Shown piece by piece: positions 19,381-28,553 of a DNA stretch of 64,000 nucleotides. The stretch comes from Mediterraneibacter gnavus ATCC 29149 (lineage in GTDB: Bacteria > Bacillota > Clostridia > Lachnospirales > Lachnospiraceae), in contig NZ_CP043051.1 of the NCBI RefSeq assembly GCF_008121495.1, forward strand, positions 3,348,688 through 3,412,687, given 5' to 3'. A program made the position numbers and the translations under genes. The notes beneath the pieces were generated by a model. It saw only the letters and a program-made list of their open reading frames with translations, was not told the origin of the DNA and searched no databases. The stretch's first letter is position 1. Every line of letters starts with the position of its first letter.

Positions 19381-20022
19381 TCAGAATTTTACAAGACCGA
19401 ATGTATTGACAATTCCATCCAGTTTCTGCCCCTCCCTGCACAGCGGGCAGTCTTTGGCTGCATATCCTTTATAATCCGGCAGATCAGAAACCGTAAAGAT
19501 TGACCTGACATCCATACCTGCTGCCCGGTTGACCGCACTGAATACTGCACAGATACCACATACACGTCCACCGTAATACAGCACTGCTTCCACGGCTTTT
19601 GCAAGCAAAGCACCGGTCGTCACAGAATCTGTCAGGATCAGTACCTGCTTCCCTTCGATCATACGCTGGTTACTGTCCCGAAACAGTATCTGTCCCATGG
19701 TATCAAACTCCGGTGTCACAACCGAAATATTATTTCCTGCACTCATGGAAATCCTGCCTGTATCCGCCAGATGTTCTGCCATAAATGCGCCGATCACTTC
19801 TGTATTTTTCAGACATACGATGGTTTCTACCATAGTATCGGTTTTGTACTCTTCTGCCAATGTAGCTGCCGTCTCTCTTGCATTATTATGCCGTGTCTTG
19901 ACAGTAGACATATCAATATACGTGTTCACGTGCGAATTCATCGTCGCAAAATGTCCACCCATCAATTTGATACGTGCTTTCGGATTTTTTCTGGAACGAA
20001 GGTTTACAAATTCTTCTGTCAT
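19381..20022 (-). CDS. Phosphoribosyltransferase-fold protein (orotate PRTase-like)
   Basis: The 213-residue protein has a PRPP-binding loop of the type I phosphoribosyltransferases (VLILTDSVTTGALLAKAVEA). The N-terminal part (KARIKLMGGHFATMNSHVNTYIDMS) is not that of a standard PyrE. The C-terminus carries a Cys pair in KDCPLCREG, suggesting metal binding. I chose ATG 20022, which has GAGGAG eight bases upstream. It may salvage or regulate, but the substrate cannot be told. It stands alone between rpsT and the antiterminator gene. Confidence 0.75.
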   Translation of the reverse strand: MTEEFVNLRSRKNPKARIKLMGGHFATMNSHVNTYIDMSTVKTRHNNARETAATLAEEYKTDTMVETIVCLKNTEVIGAFMAEHLADTGRISMSAGNNISVVTPEFDTMGQILFRDSNQRMIEGKQVLILTDSVTTGALLAKAVEAVLYYGGRVCGICAVFSAVNRAAGMDVRSIFTVSDLPDYKGYAAKDCPLCREGQKLDGIVNTFGLVKF

Positions 20023-20118
20023 AGTATCCACTCCTCTCATTGAAAGATTTTCGTGTAAGTTATGACATTATTTTAGCATATTTCATTTGATTTTTCATTA
20101 AATTCTGAATATTTCGTT

Positions 20119-20967
20119 TTATTCTTCATTCTGCGCGCCTAATGTATCCAGGTAGACACGTTCAATATGCATTGCCAGGTAACCGACTTCCATTTTTTCC
20201 AGCCTGATCTTGCAGCCGCGTTCAATTTTTTCACAGATCGCTGCTGCCAGCGCAAATGACTCCGGATGTTTTTCTTCCATATATTCATTCATATCCAACT
20301 TGATGCTCTCTCCCCGCACTGCCCGCATAACCATGTATTTCACATGATTCATCAGACGGTTATATGCAAGAGACATGACATCGATCTTTTTTCCACTTTC
20401 CCGCTCCAGAACCTGCACACATTCCCGGATTGCTCCTGCCATCTGCATTGCTGCCGATACACTCTCATCCTCGATTGCTGAGTGAATATGAAGCGCTACA
20501 TATCCGATTTCATGTGCATCAATCTCAATTCCCAGTCTTTTCTGAAGAATTTCTTTTAATTGGGATGCAACCTCATACTCGCTGTGGAACAATACCCTGA
20601 TGTCCTCTGTCAATGGATTACTGATCTGTTCCCCACTTAAGATACGATCTGCTGCAAAAGAAATATGATCTGCCAGCGGAAACAGGATTCTCCTGTCAAT
20701 CGTGCCAAATTTCATCTCTGCTTTTTGCAGAATTTCATCTGCGATCTCCAGATATTCCGGAGAAATGCTTTTTGCCAGTTCTTTTGCACTCCCCCGTTCC
20801 GTATCTTCTTTCAAAGAATACCGGGTGCAGTTATCCGGCGCTTCAAATCTCTGGCTGATTTTTTTCCCAAAACCAATTCCTTTTCCCAGCAGCACATATT
20901 CTATATTTTCTTCCATATTAATCGCGATCACGCCATTGTTATTCAACACTTTACTTACTCTGTACAT
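20119..20967 (-). CDS. BglG/LicT/GlcT-family transcription antiterminator
   Basis: The 282-residue protein has an N-terminal CAT RNA-binding domain (MYRVSKVLNNNGVIAINMEE, about 1-56) and two PTS regulation domains. PRD1 holds His residues in LADHISFAADRI and EIGYVALHIHSAIE. PRD2 holds RLMNHVKYMVMRA and EVGYLAMHIERVY. Family members bind a RAT hairpin and block an overlapping terminator when their PRDs are correctly phosphorylated. A near-consensus RAT plus terminator lies in the leader of the PTS gene just upstream (23449-23477), so that gene is its probable target. Functionally it is GlcT/LicT-like. Confidence 0.93.
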   Translation of the reverse strand: MYRVSKVLNNNGVIAINMEENIEYVLLGKGIGFGKKISQRFEAPDNCTRYSLKEDTERGSAKELAKSISPEYLEIADEILQKAEMKFGTIDRRILFPLADHISFAADRILSGEQISNPLTEDIRVLFHSEYEVASQLKEILQKRLGIEIDAHEIGYVALHIHSAIEDESVSAAMQMAGAIRECVQVLERESGKKIDVMSLAYNRLMNHVKYMVMRAVRGESIKLDMNEYMEEKHPESFALAAAICEKIERGCKIRLEKMEVGYLAMHIERVYLDTLGAQNEE

Positions 20968-21019
20968 GACATTCCCCCGGTTTTTGTTTTCTGATAACAG
21001 GGTATCAAAATATTGCCAA

Positions 21020-21067
21020 AAAGTAAAGCGGACCTGAACGGTCCGCTCATTTTTTTATTTTTCGGTT
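21020..21067. terminator. Terminator between the PTS gene and the antiterminator gene
   Basis: A strong stem AGCGGACC / GGTCCGCT with a five-base loop is flanked by T-rich tracts on both sides. It sits 40-85 bp after the PTS stop on the minus strand, so most PTS transcripts probably end here. Confidence 0.75.
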
Positions 21068-21106
21068 GGTGATTGATGCGGACAGTAACATTTTCCGCAA
21101 TCAATA

Positions 21107-23305
21107 CTATGCTTCATAAACATCCACGGCAAACAATGGTTCTCCCGCCTTTATCTCTCCTTCTTTCAAAAGACGAACCTTCTGATTGTCTCCTAATTCT
21201 GTACACAGAACCGGTGAACAAAGAGACGGTGCATGTTCTTTCAGATAGGAAATATCGATTTTCATCAACGGCTCCCCTTTTTTCACTTTCTGTCCGTTTT
21301 CCACAAAAACTTCAAATCCCTGTCCGTTCAGTGCCACTGTATCGATTCCGATATGCAGCAGAAGTGCCATTTGGGAATCTGTCTGGAATCCCAGCGCATG
21401 CTTGGTCTCAAACACAAACACAACCTCACCGTCTTCCGGCGCAAGGATCATCCCGTCTGTCGGAATTACTGCTGCTCCGTCTCCCATCATTTTTCCGGCA
21501 AATCCCTCATCCGGAACCTCTGAAAGCTCCACTGCATTTCCCGTAATCGGGCTGGATATGATCACAGTTTCCTTTACTTTTTTCTCTGAATCCTGCTCTT
21601 TTGAACTTGTAGTCTGCACCTCTTCCGGTTCAGAAGCTGCTTCTTCTACGAAAGCAGTTGTTTCTCCCAGAGGCATATCTTCTGCGGTTTCCAGATAGTC
21701 CTCCAGATTCGCTTTGATCACAGTTACATGCGGCCCATAGATTACCTGTACTCCCTGGCCTTTTTTTACAATTCCTCTGGATCCTGTCTGCTTGAGGATC
21801 TCATCTTTTACCTTTCCTGCATCCTTTACTGTGATACGAAGTCTTGTGGCACAGCAATCCACATCACTGATATTGCTCTTTCCACCAAGACCTTCTGTAA
21901 TCATAGCACTGACAGGATCTGCAGCTGCTCCTGCATCTCCTTTTTTACTGCTTTCTTTTCTTGCATTGACATCTGCTTTTGTATACAGCTTTGTCGCTGT
22001 ATCATCGTCTTCACGTCCCGGTGTCTTAAAATCAAATTTTTTGATCAGGAACGTAAAAATCACATAATACAAAATAAAGTAAATAATTCCCACCGGAATC
22101 ACCCGCATCCAGCTTGTCTTCTCATTTCCCTGCAAAATACCAAACAGGAAGAAATCCAAAAATCCACCGGAGAATGTCAGTCCTACTGCGATATTCAGCA
22201 TATGCGCGATCATATAAGCCGAACCTGCCAGTACAACCTGAACAGCAAACAATGCCGGTGCTACAAACAGGAAGGAAAACTCTAATGGCTCTGTGATACC
22301 TGTAAGCATACAAGCCAATGCTGCGGAAAGCAACAATCCACCTGCCGCTTTTTTCTTTTCCGACTTTGCACAGCGGTACATTGCAAGAGCTGCACCCGGA
22401 AGTCCAAAGATCATAAAGATAAACTCACCGGAAAAATATCTGGTCGCATCTGCGCTGAAATGCACTACATTGGCTGAATCCGCCAGCTGGGCAAAGAAGA
22501 TATTCTGACCTCCCTGTACCATCTGTCCGGCAACTTCCATGCTGCCTCCCACGGCAGTCTGCCAGAACGGCATATAAAATACATGATGCAGTCCAAATGG
22601 GATCAGCGCACGTTTGATAATACCGAAAATCAACGTTCCCACATATCCGCTTCCTGTGACCAGACCACCCAAAGCGTAAATTCCATTCTGGACCGGAGGC
22701 CAGATAAAGTACATTCCGATACCTACAAACATGTATACAATTGTAGAAATGATCGGCACAAACCGGGAACCGCCGAAAAATGACAATGCGTTCGGGAGCA
22801 CGATCTTGTGAAACCGATTATGCAGCGCCGCAACACCAAGCCCTACGATAATACCGCCGAATACTCCCATCTGAAGAGACTGTATCCCGCAGACAGAAGC
22901 AACGGTTCCTTCCAGCACATTTTTTGCGATTTCTCCGTCTGCCGTGATTTCTCCGTTTACTACAAGCATACCATTGATCGCTACATTCATTACAAAATAT
23001 GCAATCAGTGCAGACAGTGCAGATACTTCTTTCTCCTTTTTCGCCATTCCGATCGCTACACCTACCGCGAAAATCAGCGGCAGATTATCGAACACCGCAC
23101 TTCCGACCTTGTTCATGATCGTAAGAAGTGCATGGAGCACTGTACCGTCTCCCAATATCTTTTGAAATCCATACGTTGCAATGGTTGTCTCATTCGTAAA
23201 AGAACTTCCAATTCCCAGCAGCAGACCTGCTACCGGAAGAATCGCGATCGGAAGCATAAAGGATCTTCCGATTCGCTGTAAAACACCAAAAATCTTGTCT
23301 TTCAT
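21107..23305 (-). CDS. ptsG: PTS glucose-type transporter, EIICBA
   Basis: The 732-residue single-chain permease takes up and phosphorylates glucose or a related sugar. The EIIC domain (about 1-400, MKDKIFGVLQRIGRSFMLPI, multiple helices) is followed by EIIB (about 450-530, with the phospho-Cys in SDVDCCATRLRITVKD) and EIIA (about 590-720, with the active His in MALLLHIGIDTVAL). I chose ATG 23305, with AAGGAG nine bases upstream. Expression is probably controlled by the leader RAT/terminator. The exact sugar (glucose, N-acetylglucosamine or similar) is inferred from family only. Confidence 0.9.
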   Translation of the reverse strand: MKDKIFGVLQRIGRSFMLPIAILPVAGLLLGIGSSFTNETTIATYGFQKILGDGTVLHALLTIMNKVGSAVFDNLPLIFAVGVAIGMAKKEKEVSALSALIAYFVMNVAINGMLVVNGEITADGEIAKNVLEGTVASVCGIQSLQMGVFGGIIVGLGVAALHNRFHKIVLPNALSFFGGSRFVPIISTIVYMFVGIGMYFIWPPVQNGIYALGGLVTGSGYVGTLIFGIIKRALIPFGLHHVFYMPFWQTAVGGSMEVAGQMVQGGQNIFFAQLADSANVVHFSADATRYFSGEFIFMIFGLPGAALAMYRCAKSEKKKAAGGLLLSAALACMLTGITEPLEFSFLFVAPALFAVQVVLAGSAYMIAHMLNIAVGLTFSGGFLDFFLFGILQGNEKTSWMRVIPVGIIYFILYYVIFTFLIKKFDFKTPGREDDDTATKLYTKADVNARKESSKKGDAGAAADPVSAMITEGLGGKSNISDVDCCATRLRITVKDAGKVKDEILKQTGSRGIVKKGQGVQVIYGPHVTVIKANLEDYLETAEDMPLGETTAFVEEAASEPEEVQTTSSKEQDSEKKVKETVIISSPITGNAVELSEVPDEGFAGKMMGDGAAVIPTDGMILAPEDGEVVFVFETKHALGFQTDSQMALLLHIGIDTVALNGQGFEVFVENGQKVKKGEPLMKIDISYLKEHAPSLCSPVLCTELGDNQKVRLLKEGEIKAGEPLFAVDVYEA

Positions 23306-23400
23306 TTTCCACTTCTCCTTTTCTCTGTTTTTGATGCATTTGATCTTGATGGATAGTATTTCAGATTTCATGCCCGTGCATCCTATTTCCAGAGAAAAAC

Positions 23401-23458
23401 AAAAAAAGACACCAACCCACATAAACATCTAAAATAAAGTCCATGTAAGGTTAATGCC
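23401..23458 (-). terminator. Leader terminator of the PTS gene (antitermination target)
   Basis: On the minus strand GGCATTAACC (23449-23458) pairs along all ten positions (with G-U pairs) with GGTTGGTGTC (23408-23417). The inner ACAT/ATGT adds to the stem, and seven T follow (23401-23407). Its 5' arm overlaps the end of the RAT, so the two structures are mutually exclusive. Confidence 0.85.
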
Positions 23459-23477
23459 TGCCGTACAGTTACACACC
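23449..23477 (-). promoter_or_regulatory. RAT (ribonucleic antiterminator) for a LicT/GlcT-type protein
   Basis: The 29-nt sequence starts GGTGTGTAACTG, continues with GGCAGGCATTAACC, and keeps the conserved bases of known LicT/SacY/GlcT targets (GTNACTG ... GCAGGCA..ACC). It is placed between promoter and terminator. Confidence 0.88.
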
Positions 23478-23489
23478 TGATATAAATTC

Positions 23490-23518
23490 ATTATAGTCAG
23501 TGTCCCTTTGATTGTCAA
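23490..23518 (-). promoter_or_regulatory. Perfect sigma-A promoter of the PTS gene
   Basis: On the minus strand TTGACA (23513-23518) and TATAAT (23490-23495) are spaced by exactly 17 bp. Such a strong promoter fits control by antitermination rather than by initiation. Confidence 0.9.
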
Positions 23519-23551
23519 TTTCTTTTTTTGCCATATTATCGATTTTTTCTG

Positions 23552-24919
23552 TTACTGCGAACAGCAACTTCCTTCTCTCAGCTTTGGCCAGATTGTAAGC
23601 AACATGGTTACAAAACATGCCGTACCGCCAATAACATTGGAAATCGGTTCTGCCCAAAACACTCCATCTGTCCCCAGATTTCCGATCATTGGAAGCAGCA
23701 TGGTCAACGGAATGACAATGATGACCTTTCGAAACAGAGAAAAAAAGACGGCCTGTTTCGCACGGTTTAACGCAACCGCTGTAGACTGTCCCGCAAACTG
23801 CAGCGCCATCATAAAGATTCCACAAAAATAGATCCGCATGGCAGAAACACCGTACTGCAAAATTCCCGGTTCTTTGGTAAACATCTGAAGAAAGAAACGA
23901 GGTTCTAAAAATAACACTGCCCAGACAACCGTTGTAAAAACAATACATCCGACCGCCGTAAAACGGATTGCAGATTTTACTCTCTGATAACACCCTGCCC
24001 CGTAATTATATCCAATCACAGGCTGCGATGCCGCCGTCAGTCCTGTCACCGGCATTGTCACAATTTCCCGCACCGAGTTGATCACTGTCATAATCCCAAC
24101 GTAAATATCACCCCCGTACCTCTGGAGCGTTGCATTACACACAATCTGTACAAACCCGTTTGTAACAGACATCACAAATCCCGATGTTCCCAGAAAGATG
24201 ATTTCTTTTACAAGCTTCCACTCCAGATGCATTGCTCTTTTGGAGAGTCGAAGAATCGCTTTCTTCCCTGTCAGAAACTTCATCACCCAGGCTGCAGATA
24301 ATCCCTGGGAGATCACCGTTGCAAGAGCTGCTCCCTGTACTCCCATATCCAGTCCGAAAATCAGGATCGGATCCAGCACAATATTGGTAAATGCGCCAAG
24401 CATTACCGTGAGCATTCCGATTTTCCCAAATCCCTGAGAATTGATGAACTGATTCATCCCCAGACTGATCATGACAAACACGGTTCCGCACAGATAGATA
24501 CTGATGTATGCGTTTGCATACGGAAATGTCGCACTGCTCGCTCCAAACAGATACAACAGCGTTTTTCGGAATATAAGACAGATTCCCATCAGAAGTCCCC
24601 CTGTGAAAAGAAGCATCGAAAACGAATTTCCCATCACCTTCTCTGCCTTTTCTTCTTCATGGCTGCCTCTTGCAATGGAACAAAGGGGTGCTCCTCCCAT
24701 TCCAAATAAATTAGCAAATGCCGTGATGATTGTAATAATCGGAAGTGCCAGACCAATTCCCGTCAGTGCATTCGCAGATACGCCCTGTAAGTGTCCGATA
24801 TAGACTCTGTCTACCACACTGTACAGGACATTGATCAGTTGTGCCAGCGTCATGGGAACTGCAAGATTTAAAATATTCTTTGCAATGCTTCCCTGACTGA
24901 AATCATTTTCTCTTTCCAT
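23552..24919 (-). CDS. MATE-family multidrug efflux transporter
   Basis: The 455-residue protein has about 12 transmembrane helices and two MatE repeats. Typical segments are NLAVPMTLAQLINVLYSVVD at the start and GLTAASQPVIGYNYGAG in the second half. Such carriers export cationic drugs or metabolites using Na+ or H+ gradients. I chose ATG 24919, with AAGG seven bases upstream. It is monocistronic, between a large hairpin and the PTS promoter. Confidence 0.9.
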   Translation of the reverse strand: MERENDFSQGSIAKNILNLAVPMTLAQLINVLYSVVDRVYIGHLQGVSANALTGIGLALPIITIITAFANLFGMGGAPLCSIARGSHEEEKAEKVMGNSFSMLLFTGGLLMGICLIFRKTLLYLFGASSATFPYANAYISIYLCGTVFVMISLGMNQFINSQGFGKIGMLTVMLGAFTNIVLDPILIFGLDMGVQGAALATVISQGLSAAWVMKFLTGKKAILRLSKRAMHLEWKLVKEIIFLGTSGFVMSVTNGFVQIVCNATLQRYGGDIYVGIMTVINSVREIVTMPVTGLTAASQPVIGYNYGAGCYQRVKSAIRFTAVGCIVFTTVVWAVLFLEPRFFLQMFTKEPGILQYGVSAMRIYFCGIFMMALQFAGQSTAVALNRAKQAVFFSLFRKVIIVIPLTMLLPMIGNLGTDGVFWAEPISNVIGGTACFVTMLLTIWPKLREGSCCSQ

Positions 24920-24952
24920 AGTATTTCCTTTTGCACGCCTCCTCACGCCGAC

Positions 24953-25019
24953 TGCTCAACAAGAACAGCCAGATACTTGTGCAAGCACAATATCTGGCTG
25001 TTCTTATTGGGGTGAGCAG
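24953..25019. repeat. Long near-perfect hairpin downstream of ilvC
   Basis: The outer arms TGCTCA/TGAGCA enclose a 15-bp perfect repeat (AAGAACAGCCAGATA / TATCTGGCTGTTCTT), which encloses TTGTGC/GCACAA around an AA loop. The whole 67-bp segment folds into one stem. It lies between ilvC and the MATE gene, both on the minus strand. It probably terminates ilvC transcription, but the T-run is short, so it may also be a small palindromic repeat. Confidence 0.7.
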
Positions 25020-25039
25020 CTTTCCGCCTTTCACTGTCC

Positions 25040-26062
<1,023 letters not shown>

Positions 26063-26144
26063 TCATTCCTCCTAAATTTTCTGCACTGCCGCAGTTTTCT
26101 GTTTTTATAGTTAAAGGCTCCTGCCTTTAGCATACTGTTTTCAT

Positions 26145-26645
26145 CTAGCCAATATATGTAACATCTTCACAGCCTCTGGACAATCCTGTGATACCGGTTC
26201 TTGCCAGTTCCAGAATCTCATACCCTTTCAGAAGGTTCATAAAGCCTTCCAGTTTGGACTGTGTCCCTGTCAGTTCGATGATCATGGACTCCTCCTGTAC
26301 ATCCACGATCTTCGCACGGAAAATATCCGCAATGGAATTGATCTCACCTCTCTGTGCTGCTGTCACGCGAACCTTTATCATAATCAGTTCGCGAAATACA
26401 GATTCTCCATCCTTTAACAGCTTGATCTCAATGACATCTTCCAGTTTTCTGACCTGATTTTCAATCTGCGATAAAATCAGCTCGTCTCCGGATGCCACCA
26501 CTGTAATTCTGGTAAATCTCGGATCTGCCGTCGTTCCGGCTGTAATACTGTCGATACTGTATCCTCTTCGGCTGAACAGACCTGCAATTCTGCTCAGAAC
26601 ACCCGGATTGTTATCGACCAAAAGAGAATAAACCTGTTTTCTCAT
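26145..26645 (-). CDS. ilvN: Acetolactate synthase small (regulatory) subunit
   Basis: The 166-residue subunit has an N-terminal ACT domain (SLLVDNNPGVLSRIAGLFSRR, binding branched-chain amino acids for feedback control) and the C-terminal ALS small-subunit domain (MIKVRVTAAQRGEINSIA). The length matches IlvH/IlvN. The catalytic subunit gene ilvB is not adjacent here and must lie elsewhere. Confidence 0.95.
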   Translation of the reverse strand: MRKQVYSLLVDNNPGVLSRIAGLFSRRGYSIDSITAGTTADPRFTRITVVASGDELILSQIENQVRKLEDVIEIKLLKDGESVFRELIMIKVRVTAAQRGEINSIADIFRAKIVDVQEESMIIELTGTQSKLEGFMNLLKGYEILELARTGITGLSRGCEDVTYIG

Positions 26646-26695
26646 ACTTTGTTTCCCACCTTCTTTTAAAAACCGAGTGCGTTCTGTTTTTTATT

Positions 26696-26724
26696 ATATT
26701 AGCAAAGCGCACTTCCGTTGTCAA
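26696..26724 (-). promoter_or_regulatory. Promoter of ilvN-ilvC
   Basis: On the minus strand TTGACA (26719-26724) and TAATAT (26696-26701) are spaced by 17 bp. The leader to ilvN is only about 45 bp, too short for a T-box, and none is seen. Confidence 0.8.
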
Positions 26725-26767
26725 GCTTTTTTTCGATAAAGTGTAAAAGTGCCTCTATCAATTTGTT

Positions 26768-27100
26768 TTATTGAGCTTCCTTCCTCAATATCTCTTTCGG
26801 AGGTTCAATTTCATATGCGATCGTATGCTCCGTCAGTTCTGACAATCCTTTGAGTTTCTTGTTGATCAATTCTCTCATGCAATTGGGAACATGCTCCTGG
26901 TGTGCCCTGTGAATTGCCATGCACTCTTTACAGTTTCCATGATAACGGCAGGCCTTTTTACACGGACAGTGATCTTTCTCTTTATATTCTTCTCGAAAGG
27001 CTGCAGCAAACTCCTCCTGTAATCGAAGCCCTTCCTTTCGGTTGCCCTTATGAAATTCTGCCATGGCTGCCTTTTCTTTTTCATTTCCTTCAATGATCAT
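26768..27100 (-). CDS. Small cysteine-rich protein of unknown function
   Basis: The 110-residue hydrophilic protein has Cys/His clusters in its centre: HCPCKKACRYHGNCKECMAI and a later HVPNC. The spacing C-x-C-x3-C-x2-H-x2-C-x2-C suggests a zinc or iron-sulphur site. I believe similar proteins are widespread in Lachnospiraceae, but I cannot assign a role. It has no signal peptide. It follows the metallo-beta-lactamase-fold gene by 25 bp and probably shares its transcript. Confidence 0.7.
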   Translation of the reverse strand: MIIEGNEKEKAAMAEFHKGNRKEGLRLQEEFAAAFREEYKEKDHCPCKKACRYHGNCKECMAIHRAHQEHVPNCMRELINKKLKGLSELTEHTIAYEIEPPKEILRKEAQ

Positions 27101-27125
27101 CTACGCTTCTCCTTTTTGTATTTTA

Positions 27126-27731
27126 TTAAAGATGAATTTTAAAATCTCCAAAATCAAAGATTCCGCTTCCCTGTTTCCACTTCTTTTCTTTGTCTAATTT
27201 TCTGCATGCACTTTCAATCCTGTCTGCCAAATCTGTTGAAATCGAAAAGCTGTGATGTCCCGGTGAATGTCCCGGGGTATGAACAACTTGCACCGTTCGT
27301 TCTCCCAGATTGAAAATTTCCCCATCAGAAAACGTACTCTGCACATCTCCTTGAAATAACTGATACTTTTCCAAATCAAATTCTTCTGGAAACTGACACT
27401 CCCGGCAGGTCAGATTCCTTTTCACCTGCTGCAGCGATATCGGAAATTTCTCTGATATCCAATCTTTCTCCAAAATGTGGACGCCAATATTTTCAAAATA
27501 TTGATGTCCTCCTATATGATCCCAGTGAACATGAGTCGTTACAACAAAGATTGGAAGCATTGTCAGTTTATCAACAACTTCTTTGATATTAGCCACTCCC
27601 AAACCTGTATCAATCAGAAGTGCTCTTTTCGTGCCACACAACAGATAACAATGTGTTTCTTCCCAGTGCTGATATTCACTAATTGCATATGTATCTTCAT
27701 CAATTTTTTCTACCGTAAACCAGTCCTTCAC
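27126..27731 (-). CDS. Shortened metallo-beta-lactamase-fold hydrolase (probable internal deletion)
   Basis: The 201-residue protein has the MBL start (YAISEYQHWEETHCYLLCG), the metal motif TTHVHWDHIGGH and the third His in VVHTPGHSPGHHSF. After that the usual stretch with the bridging Asp and last His is missing. The sequence jumps straight to a C-terminal-looking helix (DLADRIESACRKLDKEKKW). Full-length relatives are generally longer in this part. The frame is intact, so it may be an inactive or altered enzyme rather than an obvious pseudogene. Confidence 0.7.
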   Translation of the reverse strand: MKDWFTVEKIDEDTYAISEYQHWEETHCYLLCGTKRALLIDTGLGVANIKEVVDKLTMLPIFVVTTHVHWDHIGGHQYFENIGVHILEKDWISEKFPISLQQVKRNLTCRECQFPEEFDLEKYQLFQGDVQSTFSDGEIFNLGERTVQVVHTPGHSPGHHSFSISTDLADRIESACRKLDKEKKWKQGSGIFDFGDFKIHL

Positions 27732-27860
27732 CCTGATTCCTCCTTCAAATATTCATCACATATCTGGATTCAGGAAGCCCAAACCATTCCGGCAACACTT
27801 CCATTCTTTTATTATACTTGTTTCTTCTATATCCAGGCAACTATATCCAAAATATTTCCC

Positions 27861-27889
27861 TTTAAAATCAGCACCTTTTATGGTATACT
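27861..27889 (+). promoter_or_regulatory. Probable promoter of the GNAT gene
   Basis: A good -10 TATACT (27884-27889) lies 17 bp after a weak -35 TTTAAA (27861-27866), about 48 bp before the start codon. Confidence 0.45.
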
Positions 27890-27936
27890 GCTCGAAACAA
27901 AAACAGCAGAATTGATACGCGAAGGAGGACTTATAT

Positions 27937-28500
27937 ATGGAGCATCAAGGAACAAAAACCATTGAGACAGAACGACTGATTTTAAGAAAGTTTACTGCGG
28001 ATGATCTTTCTGCGATCTTTCATAACTGGACCAGTGACGAAAAAGTAACCGAATTTTTAAGATGGCCAACGCACAAAAGCATTGACATCACCAAACGAGT
28101 TCTGGAAAGTTGGCTTTTGGAGTACGAAAAACCAGACTTTTACCAATGGGCCATTATTCCAAAAGAAATCGGCGAACCTATCGGTACCATTTCTGTAATT
28201 GAACTAAATGAAAAAACAGAAAAAGTTCATATCGGATACTGCCTTGGCAGCCGCTGGTGGCACTGCGGATTTACAAGCGAAGCCTTTACAGCAGTCATTG
28301 CCTTTCTTTTTGAAGAAGTAAAAGTAAACCGAATTGAAACCTGGCACGATCCCCAAAATCCAAATTCCGGAAAAGTCATGCAAAAATGCGGCCTGATTTA
28401 TGAGGGCACTTTAAGACAAGCCGACTGGAATAACAAAGGAATTGTAGATGCCTGTGTATATGGAATTCTGGCATCTGACTACCGGGCCAACAAAAAGTAA
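27937..28500 (+). CDS. GNAT-family N-acetyltransferase (RimJ/RimL-like)
   Basis: The 187-residue protein starts IETERLILRKFTADDLSAIF and has the acetyl-CoA-binding region HIGYCLGSRWWHCGFTSEAF and the NPNSGKVMQKCGLIYEGTLR end typical of RimJ/RimL acetyltransferases. It acetylates an amine on a protein N-terminus or small molecule; the substrate is unknown. GGAGG lies just upstream of its ATG. It is a lone plus-strand gene among minus-strand neighbours, with its own terminator. Confidence 0.88.
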   Translation: MEHQGTKTIETERLILRKFTADDLSAIFHNWTSDEKVTEFLRWPTHKSIDITKRVLESWLLEYEKPDFYQWAIIPKEIGEPIGTISVIELNEKTEKVHIGYCLGSRWWHCGFTSEAFTAVIAFLFEEVKVNRIETWHDPQNPNSGKVMQKCGLIYEGTLRQADWNNKGIVDACVYGILASDYRANKK

Positions 28501-28506
28501 TCGAAA

Positions 28507-28540
28507 AAGGAAGATGCACCACACACAGTACATCTTCCTT
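28507..28540. terminator. Convergent terminator between the GNAT gene and galE
   Basis: A perfect 10-bp stem AAGGAAGATG / CATCTTCCTT with a 14-base loop lies between two genes that point at each other. T-rich on the plus side and A-rich upstream, it can serve both strands. Confidence 0.75.
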
Positions 28541-28553
28541 CTCTTATCTTGCT

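Noticed and set aside
21072-21105. Hairpin with GTTACTG after the PTS gene considered as a second RAT for the antiterminator gene
   Set aside because: It lacks the GCAGGCA half and does not overlap a terminator in the right way. It resembles the end of the palindromic element at 12129 more.
26108-26130. Hairpin (TAAAGGC/GCCTTTA) between ilvN and ilvC considered as an attenuator or T-box
   Set aside because: The stem is short, there is no T-run, no T-box consensus, and no specifier structure.
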